From assembly GCF_900167435.1 (NCBI RefSeq), contig NZ_FUWS01000006.1, positions 62,001 through 126,000 of the forward strand: 64,000 nt of DNA. Direction: 5' to 3'. The notes below the pieces were generated by a model, which saw only the letters and a list, made by a program, of their open reading frames with translations, was not told the DNA's origin and ran no database searches. Of the stretch, positions 1 through 8,682 are shown piece by piece (position 1 is the first letter of the stretch; each line of letters starts with the position of its first letter). The DNA is from Marinactinospora thermotolerans DSM 45154 (GTDB taxonomy: Bacteria; Actinomycetota; Actinomycetes; Streptosporangiales; Streptosporangiaceae). The position numbers were made by a program, and so were the translations under genes.

Positions 1-5
1 CGCCA

Positions 6-1361
6 GTGCGAACGATCGAGGAGTCGCCGGTGGGCAATCCGCGAATGCGAAACCGCAGCTCCGACACCCTTCGCTCCGGCAACGGCGCTGCGGCTTCCCC
101 GCCCTCCACCGCCGGCGGCGATACCGACTGGCGTACCAGTTACCGCCAGGTGATGCGCACCCGGGAATTCCAGGCGCTCTGGCTGGGGCATGCGCTGTCC
201 ATGGTCGGCAACTTCCTGCTCACCTCGCTGGTGACGGTGCTGGTCTACCAGCAGACATCGTCGGCGATCGCGGCCGGCTTCACGATGTCGCTGACCTTCC
301 TGCCCCAGTTCATCGGCGGCCCCCTGCTCTCGGGTCTGGCCGACCTGTTCCCGCGTCGCCGGGTCATGATCGTCAGCGACATCGCGCGCGGGCTCTTCGC
401 CGCCTCCGTCGGCATCCCGGGCCTGCCCCTGTGGTGCCTGTGGATCCTCATGTTCTGTTCGGTGCTGCCCCTGGTCACCTTCGGTGCCGCGCGCGCCGCG
501 CTGATGACGGAGATCGTTCCCGGGGAGCGTTACGTCGCCGGATCCGCCATCATCAACATCACCGCGCAGGTCGGGACGCTGACCGGTCTGGTCGCCGGCG
601 GTGCCATCGCGGCCGTCGTCGACCCCCATCTGGCGATCATGGCCAACGGGCTCACGTTCCTGCTCTCCGCCGTGATCATCCGGCTGGGGGTCCGGGCACG
701 CCCCGCGCCGGCCGGGACGGACAGCACCCGGCCGGGCCTGTGGGAGCTCACCCGCGACGGCGGCAGGCTCGTCTTCAGCGATCCGCGGCTGCGCACCCTG
801 GCCCTGTTCGGCTGGCTGGCCGGCTTCTACATGGTCCCCTACGGGCTGGCCAACCCGCTGGCCGCCGAGGCCGGAGGTGGTTCCAGCGCCGCCGGGCTGC
901 TCATGGCGGGCCCCTCCATCGGCGCCGTGGTCGGTGGTTTCGTGCTGACCCGGCTGGTCAGCCCGGACCGGCGGATGTGGCTGCTCGGTCCCATGGCCGT
1001 GGCGACCTCGCTCCCGCTCCTGGCCTGGCTGCTGTCCCCGCCGTTGTGGGTGATGGTGTTGCTCCTGATCCTCTCCGGCAGCATGGGGTCCTACCAGTTC
1101 GTGGCCAACGCGGCCTTCGTGCTGTGCGTGCCCTCCGGCGGCCGGGGTCTGGCGTTCGGCCTGGTCGCGGCGGGACTTCAGGTCGCCCAGGGGGTGGGGA
1201 TCATCGTGGCCGGGTTCGCCGTGGAGTTCGTCGGGACCCACGTCACCGTCGCGCTCGCCGGCCTCTCAGGAGTGGTGGGAGCGTTCCTCCTGTCCGCGCA
1301 GTGGACGCCCCTGGCCCGCGAGACCATCACCTTGATGAACCGGACCGAGACGGCGGGCTGA
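6..1361 (+). CDS. MFS transporter, drug/siderophore exporter type
   Basis: This 451-residue protein has about 12 hydrophobic segments after a polar, Ser/Pro-rich N-terminal tail of roughly 50 residues, which fits a 12-TM major facilitator. The loop after TM2 carries a motif-A-like stretch (GLADLFPRRR), and the overall pattern resembles the EntS/H+-antiporter-2 group that exports siderophores and small drugs. A GTG at position 6 is used as the start, but only five bases lie upstream, so the true start could be outside the window. The substrate cannot be read from sequence. A GC-rich inverted repeat follows the stop. Confidence 0.75.
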   Translation: MRTIEESPVGNPRMRNRSSDTLRSGNGAAASPPSTAGGDTDWRTSYRQVMRTREFQALWLGHALSMVGNFLLTSLVTVLVYQQTSSAIAAGFTMSLTFLPQFIGGPLLSGLADLFPRRRVMIVSDIARGLFAASVGIPGLPLWCLWILMFCSVLPLVTFGAARAALMTEIVPGERYVAGSAIINITAQVGTLTGLVAGGAIAAVVDPHLAIMANGLTFLLSAVIIRLGVRARPAPAGTDSTRPGLWELTRDGGRLVFSDPRLRTLALFGWLAGFYMVPYGLANPLAAEAGGGSSAAGLLMAGPSIGAVVGGFVLTRLVSPDRRMWLLGPMAVATSLPLLAWLLSPPLWVMVLLLILSGSMGSYQFVANAAFVLCVPSGGRGLAFGLVAAGLQVAQGVGIIVAGFAVEFVGTHVTVALAGLSGVVGAFLLSAQWTPLARETITLMNRTETAG

Positions 1362-1710
1362 GCCCGGGTCAGACGTGGGAGAAGCCCGGGCGCGCCGCGG
1401 GCGGCCGTAGAACCGGCACGGGAGCCGTCCGGGTCGTCGTCTCCCGAGACGCGCGTGGCCCGGCGTGGGAAACGCGGTGAGAACCTTCTCCGGAGCCGAG
1501 AGGGACGTGCCGCCCCTCAGGGACCGTGGCACGGCCGGTCGCACGGTCCGGACACCATCGGCGCGGCGGCGCATTCCGCCCGGTCAAGGAACCGCACCCG
1601 GGCGACGGACACGGCCCCGCGCGGGTCCGGGCCACCTCCCGGCCCCCTCCACGCCGGGGGCGGGAAGGGGGCCGTCCCCACCGTGTCGTCCGGAACCCCG
1701 CCGGCCACGG
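1362..1710. other. Intergenic region between MFS gene and PspC gene
   Basis: No gene is supported here. Just after the MFS stop the 7-base word GCCCGGG occurs twice (about 1362 and 1386) and can form a stem with a loop of about 16 bases, a weak terminator candidate. The rest is GC-rich sequence with spurious open frames on both strands. The PspC gene converges on this gap. Confidence 0.4.
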
Positions 1711-1974
1711 TCAGAAGTCGGACTTCTTGCCCTGGAAGTTGCGGATGACATGTTCAAGGACCGACGTCCCCTCGTCCCCCTCCGGCATCACCAGCCAGGC
1801 GATGATGTAGAGAAGGATGCCGCTGCCGCCGAGCAGGGTGAACACCGCGAACGCCAGGCGAACCAGGTTGGCGTCGATGCCGACGAACTCGCCGATACCG
1901 CCGCAGACGCCGGCGATCATCCGCCTGTCCCTGCTGCGCCGGAACTTCTTCTTGCCACCGAAGTTTTCGCTCAT
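1711..1974 (-). CDS. PspC domain protein, small membrane protein
   Basis: This 87-residue protein has a PspC (phage shock protein C) domain. It shows a basic N-terminus (GGKKKFRRSRDRR), the family signature IAGVCGGIGEF, and one long membrane segment (AFAVFTLLGGSGILLYIIAWLVMP). The family senses or stabilises the cell membrane; many actinobacterial copies are stand-alone like this one. The start is the ATG at 1974, preceded by GGTGAGG; a longer frame upstream has no ribosome binding site. It is read toward the MFS gene and away from tRNA-Lys, and looks monocistronic. Confidence 0.85.
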   Translation of the reverse strand: MSENFGGKKKFRRSRDRRMIAGVCGGIGEFVGIDANLVRLAFAVFTLLGGSGILLYIIAWLVMPEGDEGTSVLEHVIRNFQGKKSDF

Positions 1975-2187
1975 GACCTCACCCTGCCCTACCTGGCCCC
2001 GCTCTCCCATAGGGATCGCCCCTGGCGCTCCCCTGAAACGTCCCTGACCGGACCCGTCCCCGAGGGCGGGGCAACCCCGCCCGGCGTATGCCGCGGCCTT
2101 CTCGACGCGCGACGGGGTGCCGCGTCAGGGGCGAAAACCCGTTACTCTTGTCAGCAGGCGGTGTGGCACGATGTGTGGTACACGCGA

Positions 2188-2260
2188 GGGCCCTTAGCTC
2201 AACTGGCAGAGCAGCGGACTTTTAATCCGCGGGTTCAGGGTTCGATCCCCTGGGGGCCCA
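2188..2260 (+). tRNA. tRNA-Lys (anticodon TTT)
   Basis: A complete 73-nt cloverleaf can be folded by hand. The 7-bp acceptor stem is GGGCCCT with GGGGCCC, closing with one G-T pair. The D arm is GCTC/GAGC, the anticodon stem GCGGA/TCCGC encloses the loop CTTTTAA, and the T arm CAGGG/CCCTG encloses TTCGATC. The anticodon TTT reads lysine codons. The 3' CCA is not encoded: the discriminator A is followed by CAG. Confidence 0.95.
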
Positions 2261-2268
2261 CAGCACAG

Positions 2269-2311
2269 CCCCGGGTGGGCGCTCCGGTCCAGGAGCGTCC
2301 ACCCGGGGTTT
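2269..2311 (+). terminator. Rho-independent terminator after tRNA-Lys
   Basis: A strong hairpin starts 9 nt after the tRNA. The arm CCCCGGGTGG pairs with CCACCCGGGG, extended inward by GCGCTCC/GGAGCG with a small bulge, and the stem is followed by TTT. Position and structure fit a terminator for the tRNA transcript. Confidence 0.8.
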
Positions 2312-2463
2312 CATCGTGCGCGGATCCACCGCCCGCTCCTTGGTGACCCATCCTCGGCCCGCCCCGCGCGGGAGGCACGGCAGCGGTCACCGGGTGAGCG
2401 GCGGTCCGTGGGGCCGCACCCGAAAGGGCGAGGTTCGGCGTTTCGGGCCTTCGCCCGCAGTCC

Positions 2464-2715
2464 TCAGGAGTCGTCTTCGGTCGTGCCGGGCGCGAGGTAG
2501 CCCCCGACGAAGCCCAGGACCCCGAAGGCCGCGGCGGCCGTCACGGTGGGCACGAAGAACAGGTCCGACGCGCCGGTGACCCAGCCGGGTCGTTGGACGA
2601 TCACCCCGGCCACCTGCCCGAGGACGAGCAGGGTCCCCAGGGCGAAACAGATGATCAGGGCGATCTTGAACAGGGTCCTGACCAGGGCGTAGGCCCGTAC
2701 TTTCACATCGGTCAC
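2464..2715 (-). CDS. Small membrane protein linked to TRAP-type permease
   Basis: This 83-residue protein has two clear hydrophobic segments (IALIICFALGTLLVLGQVAG and a C-terminal one around AAAAFGVLGFVGGYLAPG) and a charged C-terminus. The chosen start is GTG 2715, two bases after the stop of the upstream permease, with GGGGAG inside the permease 3' end as ribosome binding site. That spacing implies translational coupling. TRAP transporters normally have a small DctQ subunit with four TM helices; this protein is shorter and could be a reduced partner or an unrelated accessory. I do not recognise a named family. Confidence 0.6.
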   Translation of the reverse strand: MTDVKVRAYALVRTLFKIALIICFALGTLLVLGQVAGVIVQRPGWVTGASDLFFVPTVTAAAAFGVLGFVGGYLAPGTTEDDS

Positions 2716-2717
2716 GG

Positions 2718-4064
2718 TCAGCTCCCCAGGATCGGTAGGGCGCCCCATCCGATGAGGCAGCCGATGAGGAAGATCGGGATCATGTAGTAGGCGATCAACG
2801 GGACGAAGGTGCTCTCAGGGCGCGCTCCCGTCAGTCCCGCCGCGACGAAAATCGACCCCGACGCGGGCGGGGAGGCGCCCTCGGTGGAGGCGAACACCAG
2901 GATCGCGATGATCGCGAGCAGGGGATCGACCCCCACCCCGACCAGCGCCAGGAAGGAGATCTGGCCCACCGCCGTGAGCGTCGCGGTGGAGGAGAGCGGA
3001 CCGGCGACCAGGGTGATCACCAGGCCGACGACCACCACCATCAGCACCCGGTTGACCGGCAGGGTCTGGAGAAGGTTGTTGACGTCCTCGGCCAGGCCCA
3101 GGCGCCCGAGCACCTCGCTGGCCGCGATCGCGAAGAACAGCAGCGCGCCGACCGTGGCGAACTTGGGCAGCGCGCCGTCCAGCAGGGTCGACCAGCCGCG
3201 CGCGTTCCTGGGCAGCCGGTCGCGCCCGGCGACGAGCGCGAAACCGATGATCAGGATCGGGATCCAGGTCAGCAGCGAGATGTCGTCCATGGCGTCGCCC
3301 AGGGCCGTGGACTCGGCGAGGTAGGTGCCCAGCGGGCCCACGGTGACGACGATGGGGATGAGCGCGCCCAGGAAGATCGACAGCGCGCCCGCTCCCTGGC
3401 GCAACGCCGTGCCCAGCGGCGTCAGCTCCTCCTCGGCGACCTTGGCGATGCCGTCCCTGCGCACGAAGTACATGACCAGTCCCATGCGCAGCAGGACCTG
3501 GTAGGCGCCGGCCACGAGCAGCCCGAGGTAGACCTGCCCCGTGGTGACCATGCCACCGGCGAAGCCGACCATGATGACCATGGAGGCGCTGGGCGGCAGC
3601 GCGGCCCCCATGCCCCCGTTGCCCGCCAGCACCGTGGCGGCCCGTGTGGGGGACCAGCCGGTGCGCACCATCCACGGGCCGGTGAAGGAGCCGGTGGAGG
3701 CGGTGTTGGCGGAGTTCGACCCGGACAGGGTGCCGAAGACCACCGAACCAGCCGTGTCGATGTAGGCGGGGCCGCCCCGGATCCGCCCGAAGACGGAGTT
3801 CAGGATGGCCAGGATCTTCTGGATCAACCCGGTGATGTCGATCAGGTAGGCCATGAACACGAAGGCCAGGGCCGCGTAAAGCACGTCGTGGGTGAGCGCG
3901 TCGGCCAGCCCGCCCAGGAGGTAGGCGGGGGCCTGCGTTCCGGCGAAGAGGGAGGTGACGACCAGCCCGAGCAACATGGCCTCGCCCATGTTGCGCTTGA
4001 ACACGACGTTCCAGCCGATGATCACGGCGATGAAGGCGGCGAGGGCTAGGAGTGCGATGGGCAT
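2718..4064 (-). CDS. TRAP-type transporter large permease (DctM-like)
   Basis: This 448-residue polytopic membrane protein has the length and central signature of TRAP/DctM-type carboxylate permeases: a Gly-rich half-helix (FGTLSGSNSANTASTGSF) followed by a loop ending in ALPPSASM, which corresponds to the family's PPS motif. These permeases are ion-driven and take up organic acids delivered by a periplasmic binding protein. No binding-protein gene is present in the window. It lies between a dehydrogenase-RraA fusion gene (100 bp upstream) and a small membrane gene, so it likely imports the substrate of that catabolic enzyme. The substrate is inferred only as an organic acid. Confidence 0.7.
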   Translation of the reverse strand: MPIALLALAAFIAVIIGWNVVFKRNMGEAMLLGLVVTSLFAGTQAPAYLLGGLADALTHDVLYAALAFVFMAYLIDITGLIQKILAILNSVFGRIRGGPAYIDTAGSVVFGTLSGSNSANTASTGSFTGPWMVRTGWSPTRAATVLAGNGGMGAALPPSASMVIMVGFAGGMVTTGQVYLGLLVAGAYQVLLRMGLVMYFVRRDGIAKVAEEELTPLGTALRQGAGALSIFLGALIPIVVTVGPLGTYLAESTALGDAMDDISLLTWIPILIIGFALVAGRDRLPRNARGWSTLLDGALPKFATVGALLFFAIAASEVLGRLGLAEDVNNLLQTLPVNRVLMVVVVGLVITLVAGPLSSTATLTAVGQISFLALVGVGVDPLLAIIAILVFASTEGASPPASGSIFVAAGLTGARPESTFVPLIAYYMIPIFLIGCLIGWGALPILGS

Positions 4065-4164
4065 GGGCCGACCTTCGGTGAACGGGGACGGGGGTGGCGA
4101 CGCCCGGTGGCGGGGCGGGCGTCGGGGCGGGGCCGCGGGGACGGTCCGCGCGCGCCGGGGGACC

Positions 4165-5517
4165 TCATCCGCGCTCCCCCCTGATGGCGGCGCGGCGGCG
4201 CTCCTCCTCGGCGACGACCTCCGTGGCCGCTCTCAGGGTCTGCTCGGCCTCCGTCCGGGGGACGATGAAGACCCCGTCGTCGTCGGCGACGACGATGTCG
4301 CCGTTCTGGCAGACCACGCCACCGATGGAGATGGCGCGGCCGACGTGCCCGGGGCCGTCCTTGTAGGGGCCGGCCGGGGAGACGCCCGCCGCCCAGACGG
4401 GAAAGCCGAGTTCGCGGATCTCCTTGGTGTCGCGCACCGCTCCGTCGACGACCATGCCGCGGACGCCCTTGTTGATGGCGCGTTCGACGATGAGCTCGCC
4501 CAGCAGCGCGCGGGAGATGTCGCCGCCGCCGTCCACGACCAGGACGTCGCCGGGGCGGGCGAGGGTCAGCGCCTGGTGCAGGGCGCGGTTGTCGCCCGGT
4601 CGGGTCGTGACCGTGAGCGCGCGCCCTGTCAGGTGGGCCCCCGGCCAGACGGGGCGGATCCGCGGGGAGACGAAGCCGAGGCGGTCGCGTCCGTCGCCGA
4701 TGGCCGCGGTGGGCACCTCCGCGAAGGCGTCGGCGATCCGGTCGGCGTCCTCGCCGCCGCCACGGGCCAGGCCCAGGTGGCGGTCGGCCGCTCCCCGGCT
4801 CACCGGTGCGGCGACTCCGAGGGCGTCGAGGAGCTCGATGCTGGCCCGGAGTTCGTCGGCCCGCCGCAGGGCGTGGACGCGCGTGCCGTTGTCGAGGCGT
4901 TCCAGTGCCCGGGAGCCGTCGGTGAGGGCGTCGGAGATCTGGGCGCGCATCCAGATCTCCTCCCCCGCCGCCCTGCCGGCGTCCACCGCCTCGGTGATCA
5001 GGGCGCCCAGCCCTTTCATGAAGACGCTGCGCAGCAGTTTGCGCCGTGAGGCCTCGCCCACCTGACCGCCGATCGCCTCGGCCTGGGAATCGACGGCGCT
5101 CAGCAGCCGGGCGGCCTCCTCGGAGTGGGGGCCCGACAGCAGCACGGTGGCCCTGGCCCCGAACTTCATCACCGACCCGATGATCGCACCGTCCACGACC
5201 TGCGCCGATGCGCCGATGACGCGGGCCACCTCGGCTTTGGTCTCGGGGGCGGCGGCGTTCATGTCCACATAGACCGTCTGTGCCCGCAGTCCCGGCAGCG
5301 CGGCCTCAGCGGCGGTGACGGCGTGCGCTCCCGTGACGAGGCTCAGCACGAGGTCGGCGCCGAGGACGGCCTCCCGCGCGGAGGTCGCGCGGGTGACGCC
5401 TTCGGGGGTGGGCGTCGCGGTCGCGGGGTCGAAGCCCACCGTGGTCCAGCCCGCCTCGGCGAACGCGCCGGCGTAGACGGCACCGGCCTCCCCGAGTCCG
5501 AGCACCCCTACCTGCAT
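4165..5517 (-). CDS. Fusion: NAD-binding DUF1932-type dehydrogenase + RraA-like aldolase
   Basis: Two enzyme families are joined in 450 residues. Residues 1-150 form a Rossmann domain with GLGEAG near the N-terminus, as in 3-hydroxyisobutyrate/6-phosphogluconate dehydrogenase relatives; about 170-260 resembles the DUF1932 helical domain with the conserved Lys region RRKLLRSVFMKGLGAL. Residues 275-445 are RraA-like, with GELIVERAINKGVRG and the metal/active-site pair in VVDGAVRDT, as in 4-hydroxy-4-methyl-2-oxoglutarate/4-carboxy-4-hydroxy-2-oxoadipate aldolases. It probably oxidises or reduces and then cleaves a branched hydroxy-oxo acid. It leads an operon with a permease and is divergent from an IclR regulator. 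Confidence 0.8.
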   Translation of the reverse strand: MQVGVLGLGEAGAVYAGAFAEAGWTTVGFDPATATPTPEGVTRATSAREAVLGADLVLSLVTGAHAVTAAEAALPGLRAQTVYVDMNAAAPETKAEVARVIGASAQVVDGAIIGSVMKFGARATVLLSGPHSEEAARLLSAVDSQAEAIGGQVGEASRRKLLRSVFMKGLGALITEAVDAGRAAGEEIWMRAQISDALTDGSRALERLDNGTRVHALRRADELRASIELLDALGVAAPVSRGAADRHLGLARGGGEDADRIADAFAEVPTAAIGDGRDRLGFVSPRIRPVWPGAHLTGRALTVTTRPGDNRALHQALTLARPGDVLVVDGGGDISRALLGELIVERAINKGVRGMVVDGAVRDTKEIRELGFPVWAAGVSPAGPYKDGPGHVGRAISIGGVVCQNGDIVVADDDGVFIVPRTEAEQTLRAATEVVAEEERRRAAIRGERG

Positions 5518-5726
5518 CTCACACCTACTATCACTGGATGATAAGTTTTATTGCGGAATGCAAAGCAGTGTGACCTGCGCCGCTTCGAACTGTCAACCTC
5601 CCGGAAACCCGTCCGATACGTTGGGAGGGCCGAGGGAGGGCCGAAGCGCCGTGGCGACAGGGCCTGACGCCCCCGGACAGCGAGGAAGAGACACGGACCA
5701 TCGCGGACGGCGGACAAGGGCGGAAA
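5518..5726. promoter_or_regulatory. Divergent promoter region with candidate IclR operator
   Basis: This 209-bp gap separates the fusion gene (leftward) from the IclR gene (rightward). It contains an AT-rich patch around 5540-5565, rare for this DNA, and the inverted repeat TTGC-GGAAT-GCAA at 5551-5563. IclR-family regulators bind short palindromes near their own and divergent promoters, so this is a reasonable operator candidate. The assignment rests only on position and symmetry. Confidence 0.45.
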
Positions 5727-6485
5727 GTGGGAAGCACGGCGACGAGCGGAAACCAGGGGCGCACACTCGACCGGGCCCTGGACGTCCTGGAGTGCCTAGA
5801 GCGTTCTCGCGGCCCCATGCGGCTCAGCGATATCGCCCGCGAGAGCGGCCTGCACGTGGCCACGACCCAGCGCACCGTCAACCAGCTGATGCGGCGCGGC
5901 TACATCCAACAGGACCGACTGGGGTACTCCCTGGGACCGGTGATCCTGTCCCTGGCGCACGCGTTCGTGGTCAACGACCGTCTCAGCACCGTGGCGACGC
6001 CGATCCTGACCGAACTGTCGGCGACCACGGGTCTGACCTCCTCGCTCTTCGTCCAGTCGGGTGAGGAACGCATCCTCGTCGCCCGCGTGGACGGCGCCGA
6101 GCCCATGCGCTACCAGTTCCCCATCGGACGCCGCGTCCCACTCGACGTCGGCGGCGGCAAGGTGCTCCTCAGCGCGTGGGACGAGGAGGAGCTCGACCGC
6201 TACCTCTCCCGATACGACCAGATCCGACTGGCCTCGGGACGTGTCCAAAACGCCGATGACCTGAGGGAGCAGATCGTCCGGGTCCGAGAACTCGGCTACT
6301 ACCTGGCCGACTCCGAGCGTGAACTCGGCGCGCTCAGCCTGACCCACCGGGTCCAGGACGCAGAAGGCGTCCTCGTGGCCGCCATCAACCTCGTCACCAC
6401 CGCCGAGAAGACCAGCGTCGACCAGCTCCTGTCGTTCCTTCCGGAGCTGTCCCGGGGGGCCGGCGCGATCGGCGTCAGGATCTGA
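5727..6485 (+). CDS. IclR-family transcriptional regulator
   Basis: This 252-residue protein has an N-terminal winged helix-turn-helix (LDRALDVLECLERS, then RLSDIARESGLHVATTQRTV) and a C-terminal effector domain with the family pattern RRVPLDVGGGKVLLSAW and a late Gly/Asp-rich segment. The family controls catabolic operons in response to small acids. It is transcribed divergently from the dehydrogenase-RraA fusion and permease, the obvious target. The GTG start at 5727 follows a GGCGGAAA stretch. Confidence 0.85.
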   Translation: MGSTATSGNQGRTLDRALDVLECLERSRGPMRLSDIARESGLHVATTQRTVNQLMRRGYIQQDRLGYSLGPVILSLAHAFVVNDRLSTVATPILTELSATTGLTSSLFVQSGEERILVARVDGAEPMRYQFPIGRRVPLDVGGGKVLLSAWDEEELDRYLSRYDQIRLASGRVQNADDLREQIVRVRELGYYLADSERELGALSLTHRVQDAEGVLVAAINLVTTAEKTSVDQLLSFLPELSRGAGAIGVRI

Positions 6486-7122
6486 GCCGACCCGGTCGCC
6501 GGCTCCACGGCGCCGGCCCCCGCCCGAGCCGCCCCGTCCCAGACAGTGGGTGACGCCGACGAGCCGTATACCGACCGGGACGCCGTTCGCGTCGACACCG
6601 CGGGGATGCTCTTCACCGGCCGGCCGGTCATGTCGGAGGGGTGGCCGAACGCCGGCATGTCGGCGTAGGCGCGCCGGCGGTCAAGGACCCCCGGTCCGTC
6701 TCCTGTCGACGGCCCGGAGGGGAGTTCCCGTCGGCGACCCGGCGCCGGCCTTCCAAAGGACCGGGCAGGCGGCGGCGCTCCTTCCCTGACGGGAGCCGCG
6801 CACAGTGGGACGGCCCTCGGCAGGCCCGGCCCCGTGACAACGGGCGGCCTTGGAACGGGTGCCGGCGGCGTCGCCGTCCGGCGCGTCGCGGGACAGGGCC
6901 GCGGGGAGAGCGCCGGGCTTCCCTCAGAGGCGCCGCACCACCGGGCGAGGAGAGTCCCCCGCGACCGCGAACGCCCTCCCCGGAAGGCCCCACCCCTGAC
7001 GCGCTCCCCCCGGAATGGGCCGTTCGGTCCCGGACCGATGTCCGGGAGCAGCCCCGCGGCGTCCGCCGAAGGCCCTGCTCCCGATGCCGTCCCTCTACGG
7101 CAGGCCCACCGGCCGGCCCTGT
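6486..7122. other. 637-bp region without a supported gene
   Basis: No gene is supported. A short frame at 6546-6668 (GTG start, 40 codons, ends GMSA) has a more protein-like composition than its surroundings and could be a remnant, but no family is recognised. The remainder is GC-rich. Transcripts of the IclR gene and the oxidoreductase gene converge here. Confidence 0.3.
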
Positions 7123-8559
7123 TCAGTGCCCGAAGGCGGAGGGGTCGATCGAGGCGAGCAGCCGCACCGGGACCGGCACCCGTCTGCCGCGGTCCTCGTA
7201 GGCCTCCCTCGCGCGCAGGGCGGACAGGACGACGTTCGCGCCGAGGTAGCGGAACGGGTCCGGGGGGATCCACCCGCTCGGCGGACGGGTGAACGCGGAA
7301 TCCGACCACTCGTCCCTGTCCCCCAGCGCCAGGGCCGCGAGGACCTTGCCCATCAGGCGGGACGCCGCGATCCCGTCCCCCGAGTAGCCGGCCCCGTAGT
7401 AGACGCCCGGGACCGAGCGCAGGCGCCCGGCGAACGGCAGCGAGGTGACCGAGTACTCCACGGGCGCGGTCCAGGCGTGCTCCACGGGAAGCCCCGCCAG
7501 GGACGGGAAGAGCCGCGCCATCTGCCTCTTCACCTCGCCCAGGCGCAACGGTGCCCCCCACATGCCGCTGGCGTTCCTCCCGTACGCCGCGGCGATCCCT
7601 CCCTTGCCGAAGAGGAGCCGGCCGTCGGGCGTCGTCCGGTAGAAGTTCAGGCGGCGCCGGGAGTCGGTCACCGCGATGTCGCCGTCCCAGCCGATCGCCT
7701 CCAGCGCGTCGGGGGCGGGCCGGGTGACCAGGGTGTCGGTGGCGACGGTGACCATGCGGCGGCCGATGTCCTCCACCTGTCCCGCCCAGGCGTTGACGGC
7801 CAGGACGACCCGGTCGGCGGAGATCAGGCCGCGCGGCGTACGCACCTGGGTGCGCCGGCCCGCGCGCAGGGCGGTGAGGGGGGTCCGCTCGTGGACACGC
7901 ACCCCCAGGTCCAGCGCCACCCGGCGCATGCCGCGCACCAGTTTGGCGGGGTTCAGCGTCGCGCAGCCGGGATCCAGGACCCCGCCGAAGTGGTGGCGGG
8001 TGCCGGTGAGCCGGCGGGTCTCCTCGGCGGAGAGCGGGCGCATCGGCGCGACCTCGGCGCGGTCCAGGTCCCTCATGGTCTGGTGCCAGGCCCCGTCCTG
8101 GGCTCGCGAGGACGCCGCCCACAGCCAGGAGGCGGGCCGGTAGTCCGCGTCGATGCCGTTGTCGTGGAGGAAGGAGCCGATCTCCTGGACCGCCAGCGCC
8201 GACTCCTCTCCGATCCGGCGCGCCTCGGCGTGGTCGCTGATGGCCACCAGGGCGGCGAAGCGGCCCCACAGCGGCATGAGGTAGCCGGCGTTGGCCCCGC
8301 TCGCGCCGCCGCCGCACACGTCCGCGTCGATGAGCATGACGTCGGTTCCCGGAGCCCGGCGCAGGATCTCCAACGCCGTCCACAGCCCGGTGTAGCCACC
8401 GCCGACGACGCAGACGTCGCAGCTCGCCGCCCCCTCCAGCCGCGGCGCGCGGCCGTCCTCCGGCTCGTCGGCGAACGCCTGTCGCATCCAGAAGGTGCGC
8501 TGTTGCGGTGCGGGCACCCCCGGACGGGGCCAGCCGGGGCGCAGGACGAGATCGGTCAT
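7123..8559 (-). CDS. FAD-dependent oxidoreductase, DAO/PuuB-like
   Basis: This 478-residue protein belongs to the D-amino-acid oxidase fold. It carries the FAD-binding Rossmann motif in CVVGGGYTGLWTA near residue 55, the acidic ribose-binding residue in MLIDAD, the family GASGANAGYLMP segment, and a C-terminal Gly-rich FAD contact (VYYGAGYSGDGIAASRLMG). The pattern is closest to gamma-glutamylputrescine oxidase-like amine oxidases, which oxidise secondary or primary amines. It lies 123 bp downstream of the SDR gene, beyond two strong hairpins, so it may be a separate or attenuated part of the NRPS cluster transcript. It could act on a cyclic amine product or be unrelated housekeeping. Confidence 0.75.
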   Translation of the reverse strand: MTDLVLRPGWPRPGVPAPQQRTFWMRQAFADEPEDGRAPRLEGAASCDVCVVGGGYTGLWTALEILRRAPGTDVMLIDADVCGGGASGANAGYLMPLWGRFAALVAISDHAEARRIGEESALAVQEIGSFLHDNGIDADYRPASWLWAASSRAQDGAWHQTMRDLDRAEVAPMRPLSAEETRRLTGTRHHFGGVLDPGCATLNPAKLVRGMRRVALDLGVRVHERTPLTALRAGRRTQVRTPRGLISADRVVLAVNAWAGQVEDIGRRMVTVATDTLVTRPAPDALEAIGWDGDIAVTDSRRRLNFYRTTPDGRLLFGKGGIAAAYGRNASGMWGAPLRLGEVKRQMARLFPSLAGLPVEHAWTAPVEYSVTSLPFAGRLRSVPGVYYGAGYSGDGIAASRLMGKVLAALALGDRDEWSDSAFTRPPSGWIPPDPFRYLGANVVLSALRAREAYEDRGRRVPVPVRLLASIDPSAFGH

Positions 8560-8585
8560 CGTTCCACCTTCGTCGGGTCGGGCGG

Positions 8586-8615
8586 CCGGGCCGGCCTCCG
8601 CGCAGGCCGGCCCGG
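8586..8615 (-). terminator. Hairpin upstream of the FAD oxidoreductase gene
   Basis: A 12-bp GC-rich stem (core GGGCCGGCCT with AGGCCGGCCC) encloses a 6-nt loop, only 26 bp before the oxidoreductase start. With the second hairpin at 8643-8682 it forms a tandem structure in the gap between the SDR and oxidoreductase genes. It has no T-run, which is usual for actinomycete terminators. Confidence 0.5.
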
Positions 8616-8642
8616 GGATTTGAGGGTTCCCGTTGTGGAGCG

Positions 8643-8682
8643 GGCGCCGCCCGCCCGGTGTCGCACCGGGGCGGGCGGCGCC
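8643..8682 (-). terminator. Strong hairpin directly after the SDR stop codon
   Basis: An 18-bp stem (GGCGCCGCCCGCCCGGTG against its complement, with one bulged base) and a 3-nt loop begin right at the end of the SDR gene on the leftward transcript. This is a likely terminator or attenuator for the NRPS-monooxygenase-SDR operon and makes full co-transcription of the next gene uncertain. Confidence 0.7.

Noticed and set aside
1465..2346. Frame spanning tRNA-Lys on the + strand
   Set aside because: It crosses the tRNA and the antisense of the PspC gene, with no protein-like features.
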